Source: Cornus controversa (taxonomy: Eukaryota > Streptophyta > Magnoliopsida > Cornales > Cornaceae). Taken from it: DNA of 64,000 bases. Position 1 is the first letter of the stretch. Each line of letters starts with the position of its first letter. Of the stretch, positions 25,461 to 37,500 are shown in pieces. The notes beneath the pieces were generated by a model. The model worked only from the letters and a program-made list of their open reading frames with translations. It had not been told where the DNA came from and searched no databases. The position numbers were made by a program, and so were the translations under genes. The stretch spans positions 49,091,755 through 49,155,754 of the forward strand of contig CM048853.1 in the NCBI GenBank assembly GCA_026545225.1, given 5' to 3'.

Positions 25461-25862
25461 TTAAATATATTATATTAAATTGTCTATAAATATGGAGCCT
25501 ATAAAAGGGCCTAAGGTTAACCCTATACACATACATTTCCAAACATTGAGGAGAGAGAGCTTCCAATGAAAATCTAAGGAAGTTTTCGGTAACCAAGTTT
25601 AAAATCTGACAAGATTCTCACAAAATTTTTGACAGTCAAACTCAATATTCCAGTGAAGGTTTGACAAAGGAATTTTAATTTCGATCAGAATTTGATAACG
25701 AAAATCTAGAAATTCCAATTTGGTAAAGTTTCAATTTCTATGTTGTATACATATATACTGATACACGAAATTAAATATAATTTTTTCAAAATTATATTTT
25801 ATTTTGGATGAATAGTAGACCTTTAAATTTTGTGATGATTTAGTCACCGTCTGGTCGATCAA
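25461..25862. other. Spacer with LTR-like promoter sequence
   Basis: No gene seen. TATAAATATGGAGCCTATAAAAGGGCC (about 25484-25510) resembles the TATA region of a retrotransposon LTR or an orphan promoter. The following 350 bp is AT-rich. It may be the left continuation of the repeat that starts at 25863. Confidence 0.3.
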
Positions 25863-26126
25863 GAAGTCAAACATTCTTGATCAATTAAATTCAATGAATA
25901 GGGGTCCTGTCAGTGACACGTGTCAAAATCCTAAAGCTTCAGACCTTTAAAGAATGTGTGTTTAGTTCAAATTTGAATTTGAATTTATTTTCATATAAAA
26001 AAAAGTCAAATATCTCTTATTTATAAAAATTATCACAATTATTGGAGAGTTACCAAATTAAACAACCCACTTTTTGGTCTATAAATACAAGGTCACCTTA
26101 CATATTCAGGATACATACAGATAGAT

Positions 26127-28771
26127 TGTAGAGACCGTGACCAATTTTGGTCGATTTTGCATTTTTCGCATCATAATTGCCATAGATGTGTTTTGAGTAG
26201 TGTTTAGCATGTTTTGAGTGTGGGGAACATGTTTGGAAAGTATTTTAAGGATTTTGGTAAGTTTTTGAAAGATTTGAAGAAATTTGACTTTTTAGTCAAA
26301 CTAGGGCCCGGGATGCGGTTTAAATGGGTCTGAGAATCCGGAAAGTTTTTGAAAAGATTTATTTTTGGAAATGACTTCCTTTAGAGAGTAAAGGAAGTGA
26401 TTCCGAGGTCGTAGGCATTTTTGAAATCGAAAACGGAGTCCGGGAAGATACATCAAGTGGCCCGGGGCGAAATAGTCATTTCACGCCCTAATACACTTTT
26501 AAAACATGTGGTTGAGAGAGATTCTAACATTCTCATGGTTCTATCTCTCTCTCTTCTTTTTCCCTCTTCTCTTCTCTTCCTTCTCTCTAGATTTCGGAAG
26601 CCTTCGGTTGTGATTCGTGTTTCACCAAAGAAGAGAGATACGTACGGGACGACTAGGGCTTCCATTTGAACCAAACATCTTCGCGGTTCGGCAAGGTAGA
26701 CGTCGCTGAAAATTTGTTTAAGTGCTTGGAAGGCCTTCAATTTTGAGGTAGGGGTTTCTTTTCTCATTTAATTGTCGATTATAGGGTTTCGGGAGAAACG
26801 GTGAGAGCTAGGGTTGTGTATTGCATGCTTTATAATGGTAAGAGGGGTGAGATGTGGTGAGTTTCTATCTCTCTTTAGTTTCTTAAATATAATTAGTATG
26901 TATATGTTATATACATGATATGAGGAGTGAATGAGTGAGAGAAAATGAGCATGTACACTTATATGCTAGGGTTTGGTACACTTTTGCGAAAATGTGTTAA
27001 ATGAGCATATTTGTGTTATGTGATTTTGTATGAGTTAGAATCCATGCCTTCTTTGTATAAAAAATGTATGCATTGGTGAAGAATAACAAAAATGTGCTTA
27101 AGTGAATTTTGTGAGCATATGCGATTTATGCTAGGGTTTACATGTATAGGAAATTGTATGTGTGGGTTAGTGGAGATGAAATGCATGCTAGGATTTTTTA
27201 TAACTAGCTCATGTATTGTAATGCATGAATTTTAAATGCTTGGACCATATACATTCGAAATACATGTATAGGGCCGTTGTGAGGAGAACGGGGGAAAATG
27301 AGAGAGTAATCTAATCACCTTGGAATATATGATGACTCGGTGATAAACCCATCTAATCACCTCGAAGTATGTGATGACTTGGTGATAAACCCATCTAATA
27401 ACCTCGGAGTATGTGATGACTTGGTGATAAACCATCTAATCACCTCGGAGTATCTGATGACTCGGTGATAAACTATCTAATCACCTCGGAGTATGTGATA
27501 ACTCGATGATAAACCATCTAATAACCTCAGAGTATGTGATGACTCAGTGATGAATTCGAAAACCACCCAACCACCTTGGAATATGTGATGACTCGGTGGC
27601 GGTGTTAAAACTGTGGTAAGTGTCTCGGTCGCATAGTTGGTCAAGAATCATGTTAGGGTATCGGGTTGAGTCTGAGAGAGAGAGACAAGTGAATGATGTT
27701 GCTTCCATTTTAGATTATCAAGCATGATATGTGTTTAAGGCATTCTTATATGTATATGTGTTACTTGTGAACGAACATGATACATATTGGATGATACGTG
27801 TAATGTAGTGATATGCATTCATATAGGTTGGTGTTGATTCGGCACTTCGGTGGGTTGGGGTATCTCTACTAAGCCGCCGTGGTGCTCACCTCTTTTTTCT
27901 AAACTCTTTTTACAAATAATGCGTCAATGACGGATGAGACTTGAGTGTCCAAGTGGGATTTTAATTACTTCTTGTTCTATTTTTGGACATTGTATATATT
28001 ATGGTTATCCATGTCAGCTTGTGACATGAGACTTCATTTCAAGTTGTAGTAATATTTTGGACAAATGTAACTTGATGCATGCTTGGATTATAAGCTTCTT
28101 GTATATGAAAAGACTTTGGATTTGGTCATGAGACACATGTTGTAGTATTTAGCTTATTTGATGAATGTCTCCAACATGAATGGATTATGGTTGTGAAGGG
28201 GAATGATTCATTTTGATGTATGAGTTAATCATGAGTATGATTGATGTCAGTACCTTTCATGTATGATTTCAAGGTTGTAAGATGGATTATGAGGGTAGAA
28301 ATGACTTAGAATGTCAAAAATGACCATTTGCATAGTTGTAGAATTTGGACACTTTGATGCATTAAAATGCCCATTTCGATCCATTGAAGCTTCGATGCAT
28401 CGAAATGCCCTTTTCGATTCATCGAAAAACCTGCAGGATTTTAGAATGTCAAAGTACCGAGAGTGAATTTTGGTTGATACATGTTCAATGCATCGAAACT
28501 TCGATGCATCGAAATCACTATTCACAACATGATCCAAAATTTGCCCAGACTTCAATCGGGCATAACTTCTTCATTTTGAATCAGAATTGAGTGTGGTTTT
28601 TTTTTAAATTGAGTATTTTTGGATCCTTTTTCTAATGGACTAAGTGTCACGCTCAAATTCTAAATTTACAGGAAGTTAGGTTCTGGATACTTAGCGGTTT
28701 ATGAACGTGAATCGGGTGGAACCTTTACTGTTCGCCCTCGGTTCCCGAGAGTAAAAAATTGGGGCATGACG
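26127..28771. mobile_element. 2.6-kb LTR-like insertion (candidate solo LTR)
   Basis: It begins TGTAGAGACCGTGACC and ends GGGGCATGACG. It is flanked by TAGAT (26122-26126) and GAGAT (28772-28776). Copy 2 of the surrounding repeat has an empty site (AAGAT at about 31668) at exactly this point, so the boundaries are well fixed. No gag-pol reading frame was seen. It contains a CT-rich leader-like region (26530-26590), a 42-bp minisatellite and TTCGATGCATCGAA palindromes. The 3' CA expected of an LTR is CG here. Calling it a solo LTR is inference; a non-coding large retrotransposon derivative is possible. Confidence 0.6.
27311..27600 (+). repeat. Minisatellite, seven units of about 41-42 bp
   Basis: Unit starts are at 27311, 27353, 27395, 27436, 27477, 27518 and 27567. 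The core is CTAATCACCTCGGAGTATGT followed by GATGACTCGGTGATAAACC. Periods are 42, 42, 41, 41, 41 and 49. It lies inside the 2.6-kb LTR-like insertion. Confidence 0.9.
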
Positions 28772-29214
28772 GAGATCAAGAGAACACCAAAGTTTTGGGA
28801 ACTTCTAACTCATACAATACTTATAAGTTTTGAAGACGAATGACATCAAACACACCACATCAGTGTCATCCCTCCTTGAAGACCTTCAACACACCGCTCG
28901 AGATCAATCTTCATCAGCTCTCGATTGGGAATTTATTTGAGTTCTCTTCAATATTGAAGAAATCGAATAGCTCTCAACAATAGGTTCAATATCAAACTCT
29001 TTGCAACCCTTGCGCCGACCAATTCAAGGAGATTTAATCAGAGGGAGATTTATTTGTTGTAAAAGAAATTAACCACAGAGGGCTGTACACATGTCTTTAT
29101 TATCAATAATTCGAATATTTGTTACACATGTTCGGTCCTAGTTTTTGGAACCGAAATTTGTGTGTACACGAATGGTTAGATGGAGATGAATAAATGAGTT
29201 TATAGAGGGTCTCA

Positions 29215-29966
29215 TGTTTGGAAAATTTATGCGTATATGATACTATTTAAGATATACAAAAAATTGTACGAACATGTTAAATCACATAAATTATATATAC
29301 TCTTAAACTTTATAAGAAAATCTCTTACAGTTCCACAATATATATAAAATCTTCTATAAGTTTCTATATCACATGTTATATAAACCATATGAAATATAAC
29401 ACAATCAAGTAATTCATGTTGATTTTATATTTTATAACTTAAAATACATAAATACGGAATAACCTATAGATCGAGGCTAGAGTTAGACCAACTGAGCTTC
29501 TGCAAACCACCTGTGTGTTAGTACTCTCTTGTACTTAACTCTCCTAAATTGTTGGTTCAAACCAGACTACTAAGACTCACTAGATTATAACTTGGTTAGC
29601 TATATAGGTTTTGTAGGGAAAAAGACCTCAGATGTGGAGAGAAGAAGAAGTCTGAATTGTATGTTCACAAATGAGAATTGAGAGACCTATTTATAGGTAT
29701 AGTGATACTCTTTCAAAAGTATCCGAATAGTCATGGGACATGTCCTTTGGTACAAAAGGTTGCAACTCGTACTGTTCAACTTTAAACAATACTAATTGTG
29801 TCTATTCAATACTAACAGACACTTTTGGTGTCTATTTAATGTGATTCACACTGTTTCACCTTCAACCAACAGTATTTATTCGCTTCGAATTAATAGTTAC
29901 GTGTCTGTTAAGTAATATCCTAGCCTAACTCATATAATATTCAATTTTCATTCAATTTTTCTAACA
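29215..29966 (-). mobile_element. Solo LTR, 752 bp
   Basis: It starts TGTTTGGAAAA and ends TTTTTCTAACA, with CTCA on both sides (29211-29214 and 29967-29970). The corresponding site in copy 2 (about 32090-32100) is uninterrupted. On the minus strand a TATA-like CCTATAAATAGG and leader sequence indicate LTR orientation. There is no internal domain, so it is likely the product of LTR-LTR recombination. Confidence 0.65.
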
Positions 29967-30479
29967 CTCACTCTATGGACATACAGATTGTTAAATCTGG
30001 CTTAGTTGAATCCCGAAGTTAATGCTACTATTTTGATATTTCAATTGCACCTAGAAAATGCTTCAACTCTCTTCAATAAGTGATTACACGTCTCTAAGTC
30101 TTGATTTGAAATTATGTGTAATTTCTTTAATTATGTGATTTTAGAATATTATTATTTCTTGCATATTATAATTTATGCATTAGCCATTTTTAATAGTCTT
30201 GTTCCAACAAAGACTACGTTTGTAATTTATGCTTTAGCCATTTTTAATAGTCTGGTTCCAACAAAGACTATGTGAAATTTTGACGGTTTCCAATGAGATT
30301 CTAGTCACTATTACCGATTTGCATTATGTCTCTCACCTTTATACTGCAAGCTGATACTCAAACTTGATTTTCTAGCCTGTTTTATAAGCCTAAGTTTAAA
30401 ATTTTGAATGGGTTGGCCTTGGGTTGATTAGCTCAGATTTGATCGGGTTAAGGTTAGATATTTCATACGTCGTGGTGAG

Positions 30480-30962
30480 CAGTGATAGATCCTGAAATTT
30501 TTGATAGGGGGGTGATCTTTAACAAAATAAAAAAAAAAAAAAATTCAAACCCCTAATAATTCTATTGAGTAAATTTATCATTGTTCATTGATAACATTTA
30601 CTTTATTTATTAAAAATTTTTGAAAATTTTTTTTACTTTATTATTTTTTAATTAATTTATTAAAAAATTAAATGAATTTATTATTTTAAAATTATTTTTA
30701 TAGATATAGAGAGATAGAGAGAGAAAGAGAGAAGATAGAGAGGGGACAAAGAGAGAGAAAGAGAGGGAAAAAGAGAGAGAAATTTAAATATATATATATT
30801 AAGGGGGCCTAGTGGGTTTTTTTATATGTATTTTTAGGGGGGGGGGGGGGCAAGTTCTCATATACAAGTATATAATACTAAAAGTATAAGTATATAATAC
30901 TAAAAATAAAAAATTGAGTTGGGGCGGATGCCCCCACTGGCCCTAGTGTAGGTCCGTCTCTG
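30480..30962. mobile_element. Non-autonomous hAT-like element, 483 bp
   Basis: The termini CAGTGATAGATCC and, inverted, CAGAGACGGACCT are imperfect inverted repeats. They are flanked by GTGGTGAG (30472-30479) and GCGGTGAG (30963-30970), an 8-bp duplication with 7 matches. Copy 2 of the host repeat shows the single-copy site GCAGTGAG. The interior is AT-rich with a GA microsatellite (30700-30780) and a G run near 30836-30850. No transposase ORF. Confidence 0.85.
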
Positions 30963-31316
30963 GCGGTGAGTCTAAGTTGAGCCTCCAACCTGTTGGAGTT
31001 ACACTACTTGTGGGGACCATTCTTTATGTAGAGTGTGATCTCCACCTATACACAGTATTTTGCCGTGCATATGATCGAAATTTCTTTATTTTCTTTTAAT
31101 GAAGAGACCTTTTGAGAAACTAAACTCTTGAGGATTTAGGACAAAAACATGTTTTTTTTTGTTGTTGATAATTAGTTAACCTCGTGCTTTGTTTGTTAGG
31201 AGGGAGGAAGGATCGAACAAGGAAATGACTATTCATCCTTATTTTTATCTAGTTAAATGAATGAGAGAGGCTATGTCATTCGAGTTACTTCATTTTTTTA
31301 AGAAGGAAATTTCTTT

Positions 31317-31395
31317 CCTGAAGTTGCTGAAGCACTGGCTTTCAGAGAGGGTCTGCAATTTCTGATTCATTGAGGGCTATGCCAGAATTGATATC
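31317..31395 (+). pseudogene. RNase H-like fragment, left piece
   Basis: The frame reads PEVAEALAFREGLQFLIH, a stop, then in a shifted frame GYARIDIE. This follows the AEALA.REGL.....G....I.IE pattern of plant retroelement RNase H domains. It ends exactly where repeat copy 2 begins, with a complementary piece on the far side (32905-33030). Confidence 0.5.
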
Positions 31396-32862
31396 GAAGT
31401 CAAACATTCTTGATCAATTAAATTCAATGAATAGGGGTCTTATCAATAGACACGTGTCAAAATCCTAAAGTTTCAGACCTTTAAAGAATGTGTCTTTAGT
31501 TCAAATTTGAATTTGAATTTATTCCATATAAAAAAAAGTCAAATATCTCTTATTTGTGAAAAATTAGCACAATTATTAGAGAGTTACCAAATTAAACACC
31601 CTACCCTTTGGCCTATAATTACAAGGTCACCTTATAAATTCAAGATACATATAGAAAGATCAAGAGAACACTAAAGTTTTGGGGACCTCTGACTCATACA
31701 ATACTTATAAGTTTTTGAAGACGAATGACATCAAACACACCACATCAATGTCGTCCTTCCTTGAAGACCTTTAACACATCGTTCGAGATCAACCTTCATC
31801 AGCTCTCGATTGAAAATTTATTTGAGTTCTCTTTAACATTGAATAACTCGAATAACTCTCAACAATCGGTTCAAGATCAAACTCTTTGAAACCCTAGCGC
31901 AGAACAATTCAACGAGATTTAATCAGAAGGAGATTTATTTGTTGTAAAAGAAATTAACCACAGAGGGCTGTACACATTACTTTATTATCAATAATTCAAA
32001 TATTTGTTACACATGTTCGGTCCTAGTTTTTGAACTGAAATTTGTGTATACACGAATGATTAGATGGAGATGAATAAATGAGTTCATAGAGGGTGTCACT
32101 CTGTGGACATACAGATTGTTAAATTTGGTTTAGTTGAATCTCGAAGATAGTGTGACTATTTTGATATTTCGATTGCACCTAGAAAGGGCTTCAACTCTCT
32201 TCAATAAGTGATTACGTGTCTCTAAGTCTTGATTTGAATTTATGTGTAATTACATTAATTATGTGATTTCAGAATATTATTATTTCTTGCATATTGTAAT
32301 TTATGTGTTAGCCATTTTTAATAGTCTGGTTCCAACAAAGACTACGTGAAATTTTGACGGTTTCCAATGAGATTCTTGTCACTATTACCGATTTGCCTTG
32401 TGTCTCTCACCCTTACACTACAAGTAGATGCTCAAACGCGATTTTCTAGCCTGATCTCAAACTTGAGTTCAAAATTTTGAATGGGTTGGGCTTGGGTTGA
32501 TTAGCTTGGATTTGATCGGGTTAGGGTTAGATATTTCATACCTCGCAGTGAGTCCGAGTTGAGCCTCCAACTCGTTGAAGTTACACTACTTGTGAGGACC
32601 ATACTATATGTAGAATGTGATCAATTTCTTTATTTTCTCTTAATGGAGAGACCTTTTTGACAAACTAAACTCCTGATGATTTAGGACAAAACATGTTTTT
32701 TCGTTGTTGTTGATAACTAGTTAATCTCGTGCTTTGTTTGTTAGGAGGGAGGAAGGATCGAATAGGCAAATGAAGGAATATCCATCCTTATTTTTATCTA
32801 GTTAAGTGAATGAGAGAGGCTATGCCATTCGAGTTACATCATTTTTTTAGAAGGAAATTTCT
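31396..32862 (+). repeat. Direct repeat copy 2 (uninterrupted)
   Basis: This 1467-bp copy of the unit at 25863-31315 is in the same orientation. It lacks all three insertions found in copy 1 and so serves as an empty-site reference. It lies between two pieces of an RNase H-like sequence, which suggests it entered or split that sequence. Confidence 0.75.
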
Positions 32863-32904
32863 CTTTAAATAAGAAGGCCCATCCCAGTTCCAGCCCTGTT
32901 TGGG

Positions 32905-33030
32905 CTCCTCAATACACTAACAACCTAACACATCTTCTCTCGCAATGGGCTGCAATGCAGTTATCCACAGATTGGTTTTGGGACTCTTGCCCTTCTTTTA
33001 TCAGCCTTGTGCTGATCTTTCTTTCGTTGA
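32905..33030 (+). pseudogene. RNase H-like fragment, right piece
   Basis: The frame reads NNLTHLLSQWAAMQLSTDWF, then WDSCPSFISLVL, typical of the C-terminal end of plant RNase H-like proteins (N..AH.LSQWA......WF.D..P.F). No complete domain can be assembled from the two pieces, because the middle is missing. Confidence 0.5.
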
Positions 33031-33049
33031 GCTATTTTGTATTGTCACG

Positions 33050-33086
<37 letters not shown>

Positions 33087-34069
33087 ATTAGAAAAATTGC
33101 AGATAAAATATTTTAGAGAGGAAATTTGTGAATACAGAAATACATATAACACATAAGATGTGATGAGAATATGCATGAGGAGTTAATACATGATCCAAAA
33201 AAGGATTTAAGGATATTTTAATCAATAAAAAAGAAATTATAGTGATTTCATAACAAGAATTGTACTTTTTTTTTCCTTTCCTTTTCTCAATAATCAACAA
33301 AGGGAAGGAAAAATTGCAATCTTTTCAAATAGTCTAACATTTTTTTTTTTTTTGGAATTAGAAGTTGAACTGCAAAACAAATGGAAGTTCAAGCGATTTT
33401 ATGCAATTTGCACATTATTATTTGGAGATAATATTCACACCCCATCAGTTGATCAATGCTCTCCACTTTTTGTTTTTTATTTATTTTTTCCCTTTATGTC
33501 TTGAAGCAAATGACAAAGGTTTTCACATTGCTTATTCTCTTATTTATGAAATTAAGAAAAAATTGTCATTTCTCTTAAAAGTGGGCAATGATCATATTCA
33601 TTAAATATATAAATTAATAATCTTAAACGAAAATTAACTACTTTTAAGTTTCTCAAACATATGTACTTTTTTTTTTTCTCTTTCCATTTTCTCACAATTC
33701 TGAATTCAAGCAAAACAATGGTCTTATATTCTTAGAAGAGGATTTACCATTCTCTCATCTTTTTCTTTTTCTCACCTCTCTGCCAAAACATATCTCAAAA
33801 TATTTTATTTTTCTCATTTATTTTCTTTTCTCTCTTTTTTTAGGCCCACAATCGACAGCTGTCAAAAAAAACAAAGTATATAAGCAATTACCTACTCGAG
33901 CGAGTACGTAACTATATTAGGCAATCTCCATATTGATGCTTCGTACCAGCGCGACTCGTATTCCCTCCATATATATCAACCAAACAACTTCACGCAGAGA
34001 CTCAGACACACACCCCTCGCACCGGAGCTACAAAAACACCGTACGGAGGAGAGAGAAAGTAGAGAGAGA
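33031..34069. other. Spacer and probable promoter of the NRPE5-like gene
   Basis: A (TA)n microsatellite lies at about 33053-33082, followed by AT-rich sequence without coding signal. GTATATAAGC at 33876-33885 is a plausible TATA box about 185 bp before the ATG. A second TATATA lies near 33970. Purine-rich leader (GAGAGAGAAAGTAGAGAG) directly precedes the start codon. Confidence 0.35.
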
Positions 34070-34494
34070 ATGTTCTCCACTGGCGACAGAACCACCACCA
34101 GCGGCGGCGACGCTTGGGGCTCCTGCATCACGAGCTTCGTAGACGATGGAACCGTCGAGAGCCACAGGTACTACCTGGCTCGTCGAACGGTTCTCGAAAT
34201 GCTGAGAGACAGAGGCTACATAGTCTCCGACGCCGAACTCACTCTTTCACTCACTGAGTTCCGTTCTGTTTTCACCGAGAAACCCGACCTTGAACGCCTC
34301 CGCCTATGCGTCTCTCTCCGCTCGAACCCCTCCAAAAAGGTATCGAACATTGATGAAGTAGTTTGTTGTTGTTCTGTTGTAAACATTAGGGTTTCTTATA
34401 TATATATAAGAGTTCTGTGATACTGTTTTTGCGTGTTTAGTGTTCCTTTGTTTTGTTTTGTAATTTCTGTTTTTTAAGGGCACTTGTTCGTATT

Positions 34495-34538
<44 letters not shown>

Positions 34539-37500
34539 GTATATGTATATGCATGCTTGTGTATATATCGGTGATTTTGAATGAGTGGCTGTAGTAGTAA
34601 TTTGTATTTAGGTTCATTTATGCTGAATTTAAGTAATGACTGAACGCTTGAGTTGTTCTATGTATACGATTTCATGATGATCGACTTAATGACTGGATTC
34701 TTTGTTGAGAAAATATTGGGAATGAAATGAAAACGAAATCGAATTTTGTTACTTTCTAGACCTTAGAAATTGATACCTCCATTCAAATAGGGTAGGACAA
34801 ATATTTGTCTAAATTGAGATGAGCATTCTTTTTGTTTGATTTTTTTTTTTGTTTTTTTTTTCCTTGGCAAAAAACTCGTACAAACATTGGGGAATTGAAC
34901 CATCACCTCTCACTTTGGGAGGTTGAGGAGATATCAGTAGCCTATTGGTGATCCTTCTTTTTGTTTTTTTATATTTATTTATTTTCCTTTTCTTCTTCAC
35001 ATGTGAATTACAATTTATTTTCTGTATTTTCTTCAAGTTTTTTTTGGGTTGACCAGAGGGTTAGGCGCATGAAAGAGCTGGTTGCGAGTTTAAGGTTTAA
35101 TGCACATGCTTTTCATGTTACTTAGTCTAGTAGGATTTTTCTCATCCAAATGATTATATGTATATATGTTTGTTTCACCAAAGATCGCGCTATGGTTAAT
35201 TGAAATGATTTCCCTTCTGCGAAGAACAAGATAGCATGTTGTGGTTGGCGTGTTTGTGGATAATCTGTGAATTTCACTTTTTCCTTTGCAAAGAGTATGA
35301 ACCACAACACGCAGCTATCTTTTATTTCCATTTCTTTTTAAAGATTTGGGGGATACTTTTGTTAAAAATATGAAACTTTGACACTTGACATGTTTTTGTA
35401 TTGTTGAATGTGATTTTAAATTTGTGGCAGTTGTTTTAAATCTCTTAAGTTCGTGTCCTCAAAGCTTTATATTTAATGTTAAAAGGATCATGTCTTTGGT
35501 ATCAGTTTGCTGTCTCTCTGTTTTACCTGTCTGGAACATGATTGAACTGCACTTCCTTAACTCATTTTCTTTTTGAGTAATGTATAAAATGATTTTTTCC
35601 CCCCAGATTCTGGTTATCTTTTGTGGAACTGAAGAGATCAGAAAACAAGATATGTTTGGCATTCTCCGTCAGATTGCCAACAAAGACAGCTTGCACCGGG
35701 TGTTGTTGATTTTGCAAAGCAAAATGAACTCCCATGCGAGGAAAGTAGTGGATGAGTATCCAATCAAAGTTGAGATTTTCAAAGTAAGTTAATTTATGGC
35801 CATCCAAAATTCTGCATTTCAGTTCTTTTAAAAGGTCTGAGGAATTTATGAAGTCAATTAGGCATTTCATGTTTGAATTTGTGAGAGTTATTGACTAGCA
35901 AATCATTATATCTGATAGAAGAAATGAAGATTCACGATAATTTGTTAGTCACTTCTTAGGCACTTGAAACTTTGAAATAATAGCTCTGCTACAAGGGAAA
36001 ATGTACATAAGTTTTGGTCAAGGACATTTCCATGACTTTCTTGATAGCTTAAGATTATAGTTGGCCGGTGTCCCCTTTTTTGTTGTCCCTCGGGTTCGCT
36101 CCCCTTTGAGCGTCTTTTAATGAAATTTTATTTATAAAAAAAAAAGGGACATTTCCATGAAAAGCAAATTGAGAAAATTGATAATCTCAAACTTAACTGT
36201 CAGTTAATGTCATGATTTCATGGTTGGTGGCAGTGAAAGTGTTTTCTGAAATATTGACAAGGGTGCGGAGTGCCAATCGTGGTAACTTGTAAGAGAAGAA
36301 TATTTAGGAGATTTATTGGAAATTTGGAATGATGGAAATCCAGAGGTGTTTGAAAATGATATTATTATCCTGGAGTAGAGGATGAGAACAATTTGGCATA
36401 ACATGACGTATGTGTTAGAAATTATTCTTTTGTCAGGAATAGTTTGGAAAGTCCTTGATTTGGTGGGTTCAAGTTATTGCGCCACTTGTTTTTGAGCATG
36501 CAATGGTGCCTCTCGTTTTGGTTTCGTGGAAGTCCCTGGCAGAGGAAAAGCTTGTAGGTGATGGCCGCCGATGCTGCCCCCTTCCCCCTTTCAATTATTT
36601 GATATATTAATACACAACTCTATATATCAAAAAAAAAAAAAAGAAAAAAACAAAAGCGAGATGAACTTTGGTCAATGAAGATGCTTTGTTGACCAGCTTA
36701 CAAGATTTGAGTAGCTACGAAAGCCTGAAGTCATTGAAGAATTTTGTGTTGGAAGCTTCACTTCTTCTCCTTCTTAATTTAACAACACAAAGTTCGGTTC
36801 TCCAGGTTTATCTTTAGTATTGAGGATTCAATGTGCTTTTTAAAGAAAAGTTGTAACTAACAGTTTGAAAGTAGTTTGTGAGCAGATCATTGGTAAAAAT
36901 GTCATTGCAGACAAATTACACATTGACAGCTTTAGTTTGTCTTTTGTTTTGGTTGTATTTTGATATGTGGAACAAGTAGTAAGAAAAAGGTAATAGGAAA
37001 AAAAGAAAGAAAAAAAGAGAGAAAAAGGAAATGACAGAAAAGAGAACAAGTAAAATTGTTAATTAACTTTAACTTTGTGATTTAGTTCTCTGCTTAGTTT
37101 GTGATATTAATTTATAGAATTCAAAATTCATTCAATTTTCAATATGCTTTTTAGCAACAATGATGATGACCAAAATTTTCCCTCTTATGAAAGGTGTTTT
37201 ACATTAGGTGTTTAAATCCTGTATTGTACTTGGTTCCTTGTTGACATGTTATCTTGTGACTAATAGTCAGATGGTACTACATACACAAATTTACTATATT
37301 CATGTGTCTGCCAGTACATAGAGTGTCATCTGTGACTTGTGAGGAAAACAATTCTAGAAGACCATCATTTGCAGGGACCTTCTCTCTTCCCACTATTGAT
37401 GATGGCTACGGTACTTTTTGCATGAACATGAACGTCTTGAACAAACCTATCCTTTTTGGAATATTACATCCTGAATAAATTTGCTCCAGCTGCTCTTGGC

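Larger units (their letters stand above)
25863..31315 (+). repeat. Direct repeat copy 1 (LTR-derived, about 1.5 kb before insertions)
   Basis: Pieces 25863-26126, 28777-29214, 29967-30479 and 30971-31315 align in order with copy 2 (31396-32862). Landmarks are GAAGTCAAACATTCTTGATC at the start, a TATA-like GTCTATAAATACAAGG, TTGTTGTAAAAGAAATTAAC and GGAGGGAGGAAGGATCG near the end. Copy 1 has gained three insertions (26127-28771, 29215-29966, 30480-30962) and a 53-bp tandem duplication (30168-30273). The TATA-plus-leader layout resembles a Copia-type LTR or its flanking region, but no coding internal region is present. Confidence 0.75.

Noticed and set aside
27232-27435. ORF with repeated VYHQVITYSEVIRW
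   Set aside because: It is the translation of the 42-bp minisatellite, which happens to keep frame over a few units.
27311-27600. Regular repeats considered as a CRISPR array
   Set aside because: Units are contiguous without unique spacers, and the window is plant nuclear DNA.
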